Shown: positions 1 to 5,911 of the stretch, piece by piece
Layout: each line of letters opens with the position of its first letter
How positions within the stretch are numbered: position 1 is the first letter of the stretch
Origin: Clostridia bacterium
GTDB taxonomy: Bacteria > Bacillota > Clostridia > Lachnospirales > Anaerotignaceae
Reading direction: 5' to 3'
Length of the DNA: 8,447 nt
NCBI GenBank assembly: GCA_900757025.1
Contig: CAAEMG010000042.1
Span: 1-8,447 of the forward strand
The notes under the pieces: model-generated
What the model was told of the DNA's origin: nothing
The model's input: the letters and a program-made list of their open reading frames with translations, nothing else
The model's database searches: none
Translations under genes and position numbers: made by a program

Positions 1-557
1 AACAAAATTTTTGCCGCCGTCAGATTTATTTCTTCCTTCTCTACAGAAATTATGGATTCAAAAGAATAATTGTATTCAATATCTCCGTTTTTAATTACAA
101 AGCCGCCGTTTACATCTCTGCATTCATCCGAAACCTTATAGCCCAGATTTTCTATATCTTTGCCAAATGCCTCTTTGTCGGCTGAGGAAAGTATAATTTC
201 GTTTCCTTCCTCTTTTTTCGCTGTCATAATCATATTGAGTATAACAACTTTATATTCTGCGTCGCTAAGCTCTTTAAGCTGTTTTTCGGCTTCCTTAACG
301 GCTTCCTCTATGCACTGCTGCTTTTCGGAAAGAAGCATCTGCTTTGCTCTCATCTGTGCCGATGAAATTTCTTTTGCAACGGCTTTATCTGCCTCATCCT
401 TTGCAGCCTCCTGTGCTTTAAGGCTTTCCTTATCCGCTTTTGCCTGAGCCTCCGCAATTATTTTATCCGCCTCTTTTTTAGCGGCTTCTTCTATTTTTGC
501 AGCCTCATCTTTGGCATCGGATAAAATTTTATCTATTATGTTCTGCCCGTTACCCAT
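1..557 (-). CDS. ntpE: V-type ATPase subunit E (partial, C-terminus beyond window)
   Basis: Peripheral-stalk subunit of the V-type (A/V) ATPase. It pairs with the G/H-type subunit to form the stator that ties the catalytic A3B3 head to membrane subunit I. I translated 185 codons from an ATG at 557-555 with no stop before the window edge. Family members are about 190-200 residues, so only the last few are missing. Residues 1 to about 95 are an Ala/Lys/Glu-rich coiled coil. The rest is the globular domain that caps the head, including the family-like stretch NGGFVIKNGDIEYNYSFES (residues 150-168). The start is fixed by AAGGAGG at 574-568, ten bases upstream. It lies 40 bases behind ntpK on the same strand, the order seen in E. 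hirae ntpFIKE. Subunits C, A, B and D should follow to the left, outside the window. I am confident of the family; the gene symbol is by analogy. Confidence 0.9.
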   Translation of the reverse strand, partial: MGNGQNIIDKILSDAKDEAAKIEEAAKKEADKIIAEAQAKADKESLKAQEAAKDEADKAVAKEISSAQMRAKQMLLSEKQQCIEEAVKEAEKQLKELSDAEYKVVILNMIMTAKKEEGNEIILSSADKEAFGKDIENLGYKVSDECRDVNGGFVIKNGDIEYNYSFESIISVEKEEINLTAAKIL

Positions 558-597
558 AGGAGAATTTCCTCCTTCTTCTAATATTTTATATTTTGTA

Positions 598-1092
598 TCA
601 GAATGAAATGCTGTTAATCATAAGGAATGAAATAAGAAGAGCAAGTACGGCATATGTTTCAACCATAGCTGCAAAAATCATACCTTTTGCAAGTTCGCTT
701 GGCTTTTTGCCAACAAGCATAATACCTGCCGCAGCAGCTTTGCCCTGTGCAATAGCTGAGAAAATGCCAACAAGGCCTATCGGAAGAGATGCCGCAAAAA
801 TAAATGCACCCTGGCTTACAGTAATGTCAACCATTCCGCTGCCGCCTAAAAGACCAACTTTAAGAAGAATAATAAACGCAATAAGAAGACCATAAATGCC
901 CTGTGTACCGGGAAGAGCCTGAAGTACAAGAACCTGACCGAATTTGTTAGGGTCTTCGGAAACTACGCCTGCCGCAGCCTGACCTGCAATACCGATACCT
1001 ATGGCTGAGCCTATACCCGCAAGAGCAGCTGTTGCCGCACCCAAAAGTGCATAAAATTGTCCGCTGAAATTAAATAATGTGATAGAATCCAT
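598..1092 (-). CDS. ntpK: V-type ATPase subunit K (proteolipid, rotor ring)
   Basis: Proteolipid forming the ion-carrying rotor ring of the V-type ATPase in the cytoplasmic membrane. The 164-residue protein is a duplicated two-helix hairpin giving four membrane helices, at roughly residues 13-40, 54-80, 93-118 and 135-160. The first repeat has LPGTQGIYG (60-68) and the second VETYAVLALL (144-153), so only the second hairpin keeps the ion-binding carboxylate, E145. L60, T63, Q64, Q116 and E145 line up with the Na+ ligand set of E. hirae NtpK (L61, T64, Q65, Q110, E139, recalled from the known structure). Sodium rather than proton coupling is therefore likely, though inferred. The start is supported by AAGGAGGA at 1108-1101, eight bases upstream. 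It lies 64 bases after ntpI and 40 before ntpE. At 164 residues it is slightly longer than the enterococcal protein, with an extended loop between hairpins at about 78-92. Confidence 0.95.
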   Translation of the reverse strand: MDSITLFNFSGQFYALLGAATAALAGIGSAIGIGIAGQAAAGVVSEDPNKFGQVLVLQALPGTQGIYGLLIAFIILLKVGLLGGSGMVDITVSQGAFIFAASLPIGLVGIFSAIAQGKAAAAGIMLVGKKPSELAKGMIFAAMVETYAVLALLISFLMINSISF

Positions 1093-1156
1093 AATAAGTT
1101 TCCTCCTTATTAATGCCTTTAAAAAGCAGTATTTTTAAATAAAAACAGTTTAGATT

Positions 1157-3148
1157 TTATTTTTCTTTTACTCCGCTGTCGCCAACTATATCAACATATT
1201 TTGTTTTTCTTGAAAAAGGATTGAAAGCAACTCCGCCGCCCTCGAAGAATTTTCCGAAAAACTCAACATACTGAAGTCTGCTCGAATGAACAAAAGAACC
1301 AAGTACGTTTATTGCAATATTAAATACAGTACCTATAACAACAACTATAATAAGAATTATTGTTCCAACAATTCCGTTTCCCGCAAGAGAACCGAGAGTG
1401 TTTATAACCTGTGCAACAACGCCCGTTGCAAGACCGAGAGCCAAAAGTCTTGAATATGAAAGCACATCTGAAAGATAGCTTGTTATTCCGTAAAGACTTC
1501 CAAGGCCTCCTGTTACCTTGCCTATGCCTTTTTTGCTTCTTCCGCCTGTAACAAGTATTCCCAAAGCGCCTATTATGCTCATCCACTTGCCTATTAACTC
1601 TGCCGCAGGAGCAAGTGAGCCACCTACGCCGAAAAGCACAAGGCCTATAAGAAGAACATACCAAAGGAATATATCACATACTGCGTCAACTACGTGTCCG
1701 CTTTTAATAAGCATATAAGCCTTTATTCCCATGCCTACAAAAAGATGTATTGCACCGAGAATAAGCGAAAATACCAAAAGTGTCATAGGTTCTTTTACAG
1801 GGTCGAACCATACAGGGTTTATGGCTATTTCTTTTCCCAAAGCAACTCTGCCGAATACCGCAGCAAAATCTCCGAATACTCCGCCAAACATAATGCCCCA
1901 GAACATTGTTGATATTCCGCAGTACATAAAAAGCGTTATAAGCTTTTTCATAAGCCCTTCAAGGCGGAATTTTTTAAGCAGTATAAAGCACGCCACGGAA
2001 AGTATAAGTCCGTATCCAGCATCGGAAAGCATAAGACCGAAGAATATGAAATAAAAGGGTGCCAAAAACGGCGTTGGGTCTATTTCTTTGCTGTTTGGCA
2101 GGCTGTAAAGGTCTGTTATTGCCTCAAAAGGCTCTGCCAATTTGCTTTGTTTAAGAAGTACAGGTGTTTCCTCGTCTTTTTCCGGCTCTGTAAATTCATA
2201 ATAACAGCCTTTTTCATTAAGAATGTTTTCCACATCTTTAACCGATGCCTCCGGGCACCAGCCGTCAAAATAAAAGCTGCGTTTTGTTTTTACAATGTTT
2301 GATAATATAGATGCCTTATCTCTTTTTATGGTAAGGCTGTCATAATAATATTCAACTGTTTCTTTGTCCTTTGCCAAAGAAGAAAGTTCTTTTTCTCTTG
2401 AAGATATATCTTCTTTTACTTGGGCAAGTTCTTTTTCAAAAGACGCAATGTTTTCTGCCGCTTTTCCTGCTATATCTTCAAAAACGATAGGTGAAAAACC
2501 AATTTTTCTCAGTGCATCAAGCACATCTTCTGCTTCTTCCTTTATACATACCGCAGAAATAAATCTGTCCTTTTCATCTCCGCTTACCTTATAAAGCACT
2601 GCTTTGTCGGTTATGCCGTCAACTGCCGAAACTGCTGTTTCCCACGAAACCGCAACAGGCATACTGCCTATAAAAATGCTTGTGCTTTTTGTTTCCTTCA
2701 TATCCAAATCCACATCATAGCCTGCCCAAGGTTTAAGGCTTATTATAGAAGTATTAAGCCTGTTTTCTTCAGAGCGCAGAGCAGAAATTTTTCTGAAGGC
2801 TTCATTTGTTTCTTTTACAAGGGCCTCGGCCTTTGATTTATTTTCTTCAAAAGAAACAAATTCATTTTCGCTTACGGCTTTTCTTGTTTTTATAAGAGGT
2901 TTCTTGCCCTTATAATATTTTTCAAGAGTATCCAGTGCGCTTGACGCTTCCGCAATTTTAACATCTGTGCTGTATACCGCATCTTCATCTCCGTCTTTTT
3001 GCACCAGAGAACTCCACTGTTCATCCGCAAGCTTGTTTTCCTGGCTGTTTATTTCAACAACCCCCAGCTTCATTAAAGAGCCAAGAACGTCAGCTTTTGT
3101 TTCGTTAAGGCCTATGACGCTCAGCTTGCTTAATTTAACTATCGCCAT
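1157..3148 (-). CDS. ntpI: V-type ATPase subunit I (membrane stator, a-subunit homologue)
   Basis: Stator subunit that forms the two ion half-channels against the K ring and anchors the peripheral stalks. Its 663 residues are the usual length. The N-terminal half (to about 345) is cytoplasmic, with coiled coils near 100-135 and 228-280. The C-terminal half holds about eight membrane helices. FFGLMLSDAGYG (369-380) is the family signature at the first helices. LSYSRLLALGLA (563-574) carries R567, matching the essential channel arginine. HSSRLQYVEFFGKFFEGGG (621-639) carries R624, matching the second conserved arginine. The start ATG at 3148 lies inside ntpF, which ends at 3135. The 14-base overlap implies translational coupling. 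The ribosome binding site is weak (an AAAGGTAGTGGG-like stretch inside ntpF), consistent with coupling. No frameshift or missing key residue is seen. Confidence 0.96.
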   Translation of the reverse strand: MAIVKLSKLSVIGLNETKADVLGSLMKLGVVEINSQENKLADEQWSSLVQKDGDEDAVYSTDVKIAEASSALDTLEKYYKGKKPLIKTRKAVSENEFVSFEENKSKAEALVKETNEAFRKISALRSEENRLNTSIISLKPWAGYDVDLDMKETKSTSIFIGSMPVAVSWETAVSAVDGITDKAVLYKVSGDEKDRFISAVCIKEEAEDVLDALRKIGFSPIVFEDIAGKAAENIASFEKELAQVKEDISSREKELSSLAKDKETVEYYYDSLTIKRDKASILSNIVKTKRSFYFDGWCPEASVKDVENILNEKGCYYEFTEPEKDEETPVLLKQSKLAEPFEAITDLYSLPNSKEIDPTPFLAPFYFIFFGLMLSDAGYGLILSVACFILLKKFRLEGLMKKLITLFMYCGISTMFWGIMFGGVFGDFAAVFGRVALGKEIAINPVWFDPVKEPMTLLVFSLILGAIHLFVGMGIKAYMLIKSGHVVDAVCDIFLWYVLLIGLVLFGVGGSLAPAAELIGKWMSIIGALGILVTGGRSKKGIGKVTGGLGSLYGITSYLSDVLSYSRLLALGLATGVVAQVINTLGSLAGNGIVGTIILIIVVVIGTVFNIAINVLGSFVHSSRLQYVEFFGKFFEGGGVAFNPFSRKTKYVDIVGDSGVKEK

Positions 3149-3461
3149 TTACGCCCACTACCTTTCTCATAACCGCTTTAACAGCCATGTCCTTTCTGCT
3201 GCCTGCAACGGAGGCTGTCTGAGCGCATTTTGCTTCCGCTTCCTTAATAATGCCCTGCACATCACTTTGACATTCTTCCACAGCTTTTTTCACTGTTTCT
3301 TCTTTGTCTGTCTTGGCTTTAAGCGCCGCATTTTTAATTATTTCTTCCGCCTTTTGGGCTGCCTCGGTTTTAATAGCCGCTGCTTTTTGAAGCGCAGAAA
3401 GCTTTATCTGTTCAGCCTGCGTTTCCGCTTCAACAATGTTTTTGATTACATCAAACGCCAT
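3135..3461 (-). CDS. ntpF: V-type ATPase subunit G/H (peripheral stalk coiled coil)
   Basis: Small stalk subunit of 108 residues that dimerises with subunit E to make the peripheral stalk of the V-type ATPase. The sequence is almost entirely a charged Ala/Lys/Glu/Gln helix (about residues 5-80), with an N-terminal MAFDVIKNIVEAE typical of the AtpH/NtpF family, and no membrane segment or enzyme motif. It is the first gene of the operon. The ATG at 3461 is preceded by AGAGG at 3473-3469, seven bases upstream. Its 3' end overlaps ntpI by 14 bases. Coiled-coil proteins are hard to assign from sequence alone, so the call depends strongly on the operon position directly before ntpI. Naming varies between databases (AtpH, subunit G/H, NtpF). 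Confidence 0.88.
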   Translation of the reverse strand: MAFDVIKNIVEAETQAEQIKLSALQKAAAIKTEAAQKAEEIIKNAALKAKTDKEETVKKAVEECQSDVQGIIKEAEAKCAQTASVAGSRKDMAVKAVMRKVVGVNGDS

Positions 3462-3742
3462 GTTATCACCTCTCTTATGTCATAAGACAAATATTAATGG
3501 TGTTACTGAATATATATTTAACAGCCTTAGCCGATAAATACCTGCTTTTTTAGTTTGAGTAAATTTAATTTTATTTAAAATTAAGTTTAAAATTCACTTT
3601 ACAACAAAATTTAATACTTATATCAGTATTAAAGATAATTATATTGTTAAATTTAAAATTATCTCACATTGTCAATTTTTGACATTTATCAACTGAAATT
3701 ACAATCATTTTTTAAATAATTCTTATATTTTTTTCAATTTAA

Positions 3743-3759
3743 GCATAGTTATGCTATGT
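3743..3759. promoter_or_regulatory. Inverted repeat at the predicted V-ATPase transcription start
   Basis: CATAG (3744-3748) and CTATG (3754-3758) face each other across TTATG, and the alternative pairing GCATA/TATGC overlaps it. The repeat lies at about +1 to +17 of the predicted leftward transcript, where a repressor operator or a 5'-end RNA hairpin could sit. The arms are short, so this is only a candidate. Confidence 0.25.
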
Positions 3760-3766
3760 AAATTTA

Positions 3767-3795
3767 ATGATAGATTAATTGTATTCATTTGTCAA
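3767..3795 (-). promoter_or_regulatory. Candidate sigma-A promoter for the V-ATPase operon
   Basis: On the minus strand there is a perfect TTGACA (3795-3790), a 17-base spacer, and TATCAT (3772-3767), five of six to consensus. Transcription would start near 3760 and give an untranslated leader of about 300 bases before ntpF. It is the best leftward match I found in the spacer. Very AT-rich DNA produces chance -10 boxes, but an exact -35 at optimal spacing is less likely by chance. Confidence 0.5.
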
Positions 3796-4302
3796 GTTAA
3801 ACACATTTTACTTTTTGTCTATTTACATATTGTTACAAATATACATAATTGACAATAAAAAAAACTTTTTTTGTTATTAATTTAACATTATTTGGAGGTA
3901 ATTTTATTTTTTTCCTGTTTTTTCAATCATATATCTTAATACGAAATATTTTTCAGTTTGTTTTAATATTTTTTTAAATTTATAAAACTCACCAAATCAA
4001 GACTTTTTACATTAATGTACATTGATTTACTTATATTTTTTATAGGTACGCAAATAATTTTCATGCAAACTAATAATTTATTTTTTATCAAGTTACAATG
4101 TATATTTTCAAATCAATTCTGCTTTTAATTATTATTATGGCTTTTTATTTGTGCAAAATACACTAACAAGACAGTATAAACTTTGGCTTATATGTTACGC
4201 ATACATTTATGCGAAAACCTCTGCTTTCTTAGCCGTTAAAATCATATTTGACTTTAAAATAACTGTTCCATATTAAAACCGTAAAATTGAAGAAAAAAAA
4301 TC

Positions 4303-4331
4303 TTGACTTAATATTGTTTAAATGTTATTAT
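4303..4331 (+). promoter_or_regulatory. Promoter of the tRNA-Leu-Gly-Gln cluster
   Basis: TTGACT (4303-4308) and TATTAT (4326-4331) are separated by 17 bases, and a TG at 4323-4324 makes the -10 extended (TGTTATTAT). The start point would be near 4338, about 13 bases before the mature 5' end of tRNA-Leu, a short leader for RNase P to remove. Both boxes are five of six to the sigma-A consensus. Confidence 0.75.
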
Positions 4332-4350
4332 AACAGAGTTGAATGAATAC

Positions 4351-4438
4351 GCAGTCGTGGCGGAATTGGCATACGCGCTAGACTAAGGATCTAGTCCGGG
4401 TAAACTGGGTAGGGGTTCAAGTCCCCTCGACTGCACCA
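4351..4438 (+). tRNA. tRNA-Leu (anticodon AAG)
   Basis: A complete type II tRNA with a long variable arm (about 4395-4410). The acceptor strand GCAGTCG (4351-4357) pairs with CGACTGC (4428-4434). The discriminator is A4435 and CCA is encoded at 4436-4438. The anticodon stem CTAGA/TCTAG encloses CTAAGGA, putting AAG at 4385-4387, which reads CUU. The T arm is AGGGG-TTCAAGT-CCCCT. A34 is uncommon in bacterial tRNAs apart from Arg(ACG). It is first in a three-tRNA cluster. With its CCA encoded, it does not need RNase Z for its 3' end, unlike its two neighbours. Confidence 0.97.
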
Positions 4439-4446
4439 TATTTTAT

Positions 4447-4518
4447 GCGCGAATGGCTCAGTGGTAGAGCATCGCCTTGCCAAGGCGAGGGCCGCGAGTT
4501 CGAATCTCGTTTCGCGCT
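4447..4518 (+). tRNA. tRNA-Gly (anticodon GCC)
   Basis: A complete cloverleaf. The acceptor GCGCGAA (4447-4453) pairs with TTCGCGC (4511-4517), with T4518 as discriminator. The D arm is GCTC/GAGC. The anticodon stem TCGCC/GGCGA encloses TTGCCAA, with GCC at 4479-4481, reading GGC and GGU. The T arm is GCGAG-TTCGAAT-CTCGT. CCA is not encoded: TTT follows the discriminator, so the 3' end should be cut by RNase Z and CCA added by nucleotidyltransferase. It lies eight bases after tRNA-Leu and five before tRNA-Gln. Confidence 0.97.
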
Positions 4519-4523
4519 TTTAA

Positions 4524-4595
4524 TGGGGTATCGCCAAGCGGTAAGGCAACGGATTCTGATTCCGTCATTCGCAGGTTCAAATCCTGCTACCCTAG
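4524..4595 (+). tRNA. tRNA-Gln (anticodon CTG)
   Basis: A complete cloverleaf. The acceptor TGGGGTA (4524-4530) pairs with TACCCTA (4588-4594), with one G-U pair and the U1-A72 first pair common in tRNA-Gln. The discriminator is G4595. The anticodon stem ACGGA/TCCGT encloses TTCTGAT, with CTG at 4556-4558, reading CAG. The T arm is GCAGG-TTCAAAT-CCTGC. CCA is not encoded. It is the last tRNA of the cluster, and the terminator stem begins five bases after it. Confidence 0.97.
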
Positions 4596-4599
4596 CTTT

Positions 4600-4629
4600 A
4601 AAGACTGTCTTTTCAGACAGTCTTTTTTT
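4600..4629 (+). terminator. Intrinsic terminator of the tRNA cluster
   Basis: A perfect 11-bp stem, AAAGACTGTCT (4600-4610) with AGACAGTCTTT (4615-4625), closes a TTTC loop. It runs into seven T residues at 4623-4629. It ends the tRNA transcript directly after tRNA-Gln and separates it from rnz, which therefore needs its own promoter. Confidence 0.93.
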
Positions 4630-4680
4630 ATTATATATATAAAACACATACATTTACCTGTTTTAAAGACAACATCTTTG

Positions 4681-4689
4681 TGTTAGAAT
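4681..4689 (+). promoter_or_regulatory. Candidate extended -10 promoter for rnz
   Basis: TGTTAGAAT (4681-4689) fits an extended -10 (TGN plus TAGAAT, five of six). A start near 4696 would give a leader of about 29 bases before the rnz ATG. The -35 position (about 4661-4666, TTTTAA) is poor, which extended -10 promoters tolerate. It is supported mainly by being the only good candidate between the tRNA terminator and rnz. Confidence 0.4.
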
Positions 4690-4724
4690 TTAGAATATTG
4701 ATATTTTTGAAAAGGATTGATTTT

Positions 4725-5639
4725 ATGCTGGATATAGCTTTGCTGGGAACAGGCGGCATGATGCCCATGCCGGGCAGGTTCCTTTCTTCCATGATAATAC
4801 GCTTTAACGGACACCTTATATTAACCGACTGCGGCGAAGGCACACAGGTTTCCCTCAAAAACTTAGGCTGGGGTTTTAAAGCCATAGACGCAATACTTTT
4901 TACCCATTACCATGCCGACCATATTTCCGGCCTTCCCGGAATGTTTCATGCCATAGCAAACGCAGGACGCACCGAAACATTAAAACTTGTAGGGCCAAAA
5001 GGCCTTGCCTATATTGTTGACGGTCTTAGACGAATAGCCTCCGAACTGCCATATGCAGTTGAATATATAGAGCTTGACGAAGAACTTATGAAAGGCTTTT
5101 ATTTCGATAATCTCCGTATTAAAGCCACAAACGCCGTTCATAGCGTAAAATGCGTTTCATACCGTTTTGATGTTATGCGTAAAGGCCGTTTCGATGCAAA
5201 AAAAGCCATAGAATATAATGTTCCGAAAGATAAATGGTCTTTGCTGCAAAAAGGCGAAAATGTTGAAATAGACGGAAAAACCGTTTTTTCAAAAGATGTT
5301 ATGGGTGTTCCGAGAAAAGGAATTTCAATAACATTTGCAACCGATACCCGTCCTTTTGAAGGCATTGCGGATTTTGCGGCAAATTCCGACATACTTATAT
5401 GCGAAGGAATGTACGGTGAAAACGAAAAAATTCCTATGGCAAAGGAAAAGAAACACATGACTTTTTCCGAGGCTGCACAGGTTGCAAAAAACGCAAATGC
5501 ACAGGAACTTTGGCTTACGCACTACAGCCCTTCCCTTACCGAGCCGGAAGAATTTATAGGAAATGCAACTGAAATTTTTGAAAATACAGTTGCCGGCTTT
5601 GACGGAATTACAAAAACTTTGAAATTTGAAAGCAGATAA
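4725..5639 (+). CDS. rnz: Ribonuclease Z (tRNA 3' endonuclease)
   Basis: Zinc-dependent endonuclease that cleaves tRNA precursors just after the discriminator base, preparing CCA-less tRNAs for CCA addition. The 304-residue metallo-beta-lactamase fold has the family's usual length. Visible motifs are DCGEGTQ (35-41), THYHADH (60-66) giving metal ligands H61, H63, D65 and H66, then H139, D207 (in FATDTRP) and H266 (in LTHYSPSL). H244 in HMTFSEA matches the conserved catalytic-region histidine. VGPKG (89-93) marks the start of the exosite arm that grips the tRNA elbow. An in-frame GTG 45 bases upstream exists, but the ATG at 4725 is preferred because AAAGGA (4711-4716) lies eight bases before it and the fold begins at MLDIALLGTGG. 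The gene sits next to tRNAs Gly and Gln, which lack encoded CCA. The C-terminal LTHYSPSL replaces the LTHISSRY-like form I recall for B. subtilis, without loss of a ligand. Confidence 0.93.
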   Translation: MLDIALLGTGGMMPMPGRFLSSMIIRFNGHLILTDCGEGTQVSLKNLGWGFKAIDAILFTHYHADHISGLPGMFHAIANAGRTETLKLVGPKGLAYIVDGLRRIASELPYAVEYIELDEELMKGFYFDNLRIKATNAVHSVKCVSYRFDVMRKGRFDAKKAIEYNVPKDKWSLLQKGENVEIDGKTVFSKDVMGVPRKGISITFATDTRPFEGIADFAANSDILICEGMYGENEKIPMAKEKKHMTFSEAAQVAKNANAQELWLTHYSPSLTEPEEFIGNATEIFENTVAGFDGITKTLKFESR

Positions 5640-5756
5640 ATTTCGATTTGGCGAATACTTATCTTTGTGGTTTTTGCTAAAGTTTCGATTAAATATTTTC
5701 AAAGGTTTATAGGGTGTTGGGGCAAAGCCACAAGTTCTTATTCTTTAAAAACTAAA

Positions 5757-5911
5757 TTTTTTGTCATTCTGAGCGAAACAAAGTGAAGTCGAATAATCCT
5801 ATAAATCCAAAAGAAAAGCCATCAATTTATGTTTTTTCATGCACTCGGCAAAGATATGAGATGTTTCGACTATGCGGAACACGAAGATTCCGCAAACTCA
5901 ACATGACAAAA
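5757..5911. repeat. MITE-like palindromic repeat (TTTTGTCATTCTGAG family)
   Basis: The left end TTTTGTCATTCTGAG (5759-5773) is complementary to the right end CTCAACATGACAAAA (5897-5911), with nine outer pairs perfect and four inner pairs after two mismatches. A second paired segment, AGTCGAA (5787-5793) with TTCGACT (5865-5871), lies inside. From memory, the GTCATTCTGAGCGAAG...GTTTCGACTACGCTCAACATGACA pattern is a dispersed non-coding repeat in many Clostridia and other bacteria. It carries no ORF. Here the right arm is interrupted by a short hairpin-forming insertion. Confidence 0.7.
5873..5894. repeat. Small hairpin nested in the right arm of the repeat
   Basis: TGCGGAA (5873-5879) pairs perfectly with TTCCGCA (5888-5894) across an eight-base loop. 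It falls between CGACTATGC and CTCAACATG, which are nearly contiguous in the usual form of this repeat family. It therefore looks like an insertion of about 21 bases or a local duplication. Confidence 0.5.

Larger units (their letters stand above)
3482..4302. other. AT-rich divergent intergenic region without genes
   Basis: About 820 bases between the leftward V-ATPase operon and the rightward tRNA cluster. It is much more AT-rich than the flanking genes, with stops dense in all frames and no ORF with a credible start and ribosome binding site. It holds the candidate leftward promoter (3767-3795) and several short palindromes: TACATTAATGTA at 4008-4019, CGCATA/TATGCG at 4198-4203 and 4208-4213, and TGTCAA/TTGACA at 3670-3684. 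The 9-mer TTTAAAATT occurs at 3574, 3586 and 3652. An isolated GGAGGT sits at 3894-3899 with no start codon behind it. I recognise no riboswitch or small RNA. Confidence 0.7.

Noticed and set aside
160..3485. Plus-strand and alternative-frame ORFs of 60-170 codons across the V-ATPase genes.
   Set aside because: They lie antisense or out of frame to clearly homologous genes, have low-complexity Ser/Phe/Cys-rich translations and lack ribosome binding sites.
3574..3660. Three copies of TTTAAAATT in the leader upstream of ntpF.
   Set aside because: Such A/T-only 9-mers are expected by chance at this base composition, and the spacing is irregular. It is not a CRISPR or iteron array.
4198..4213. 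CGCATA-CATT-TATGCG hairpin before the tRNA promoter.
   Set aside because: A six-pair stem with no T-run and no adjacent gene end is not a credible terminator. An operator role is possible but unsupported.
3526..4240. Shared CTTAGCCG plus TGCTTT(T/C)TTAG segments near both ends of the intergenic spacer (3526-3552 and 4221-4240).
   Set aside because: The matches are 8-11 bases and differ in order between the two sites, so they do not support a repeat or attachment-site pair without genome comparison.
4417..4686. ORFs of 65-78 codons across the tRNA cluster, with translations such as REWLSGRASPCQGEGREFES.
   Set aside because: These are the familiar spurious translations of tRNA genes. The three cloverleafs explain the sequence fully.
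4680..4724. An upstream in-frame GTG would extend RNase Z by 15 residues (MLEFRILIFLKRIDF).
   Set aside because: The extension has no ribosome binding site, overlaps the candidate -10, and is not part of the RNase Z fold, whereas the ATG at 4725 has a well-spaced AAAGGA.
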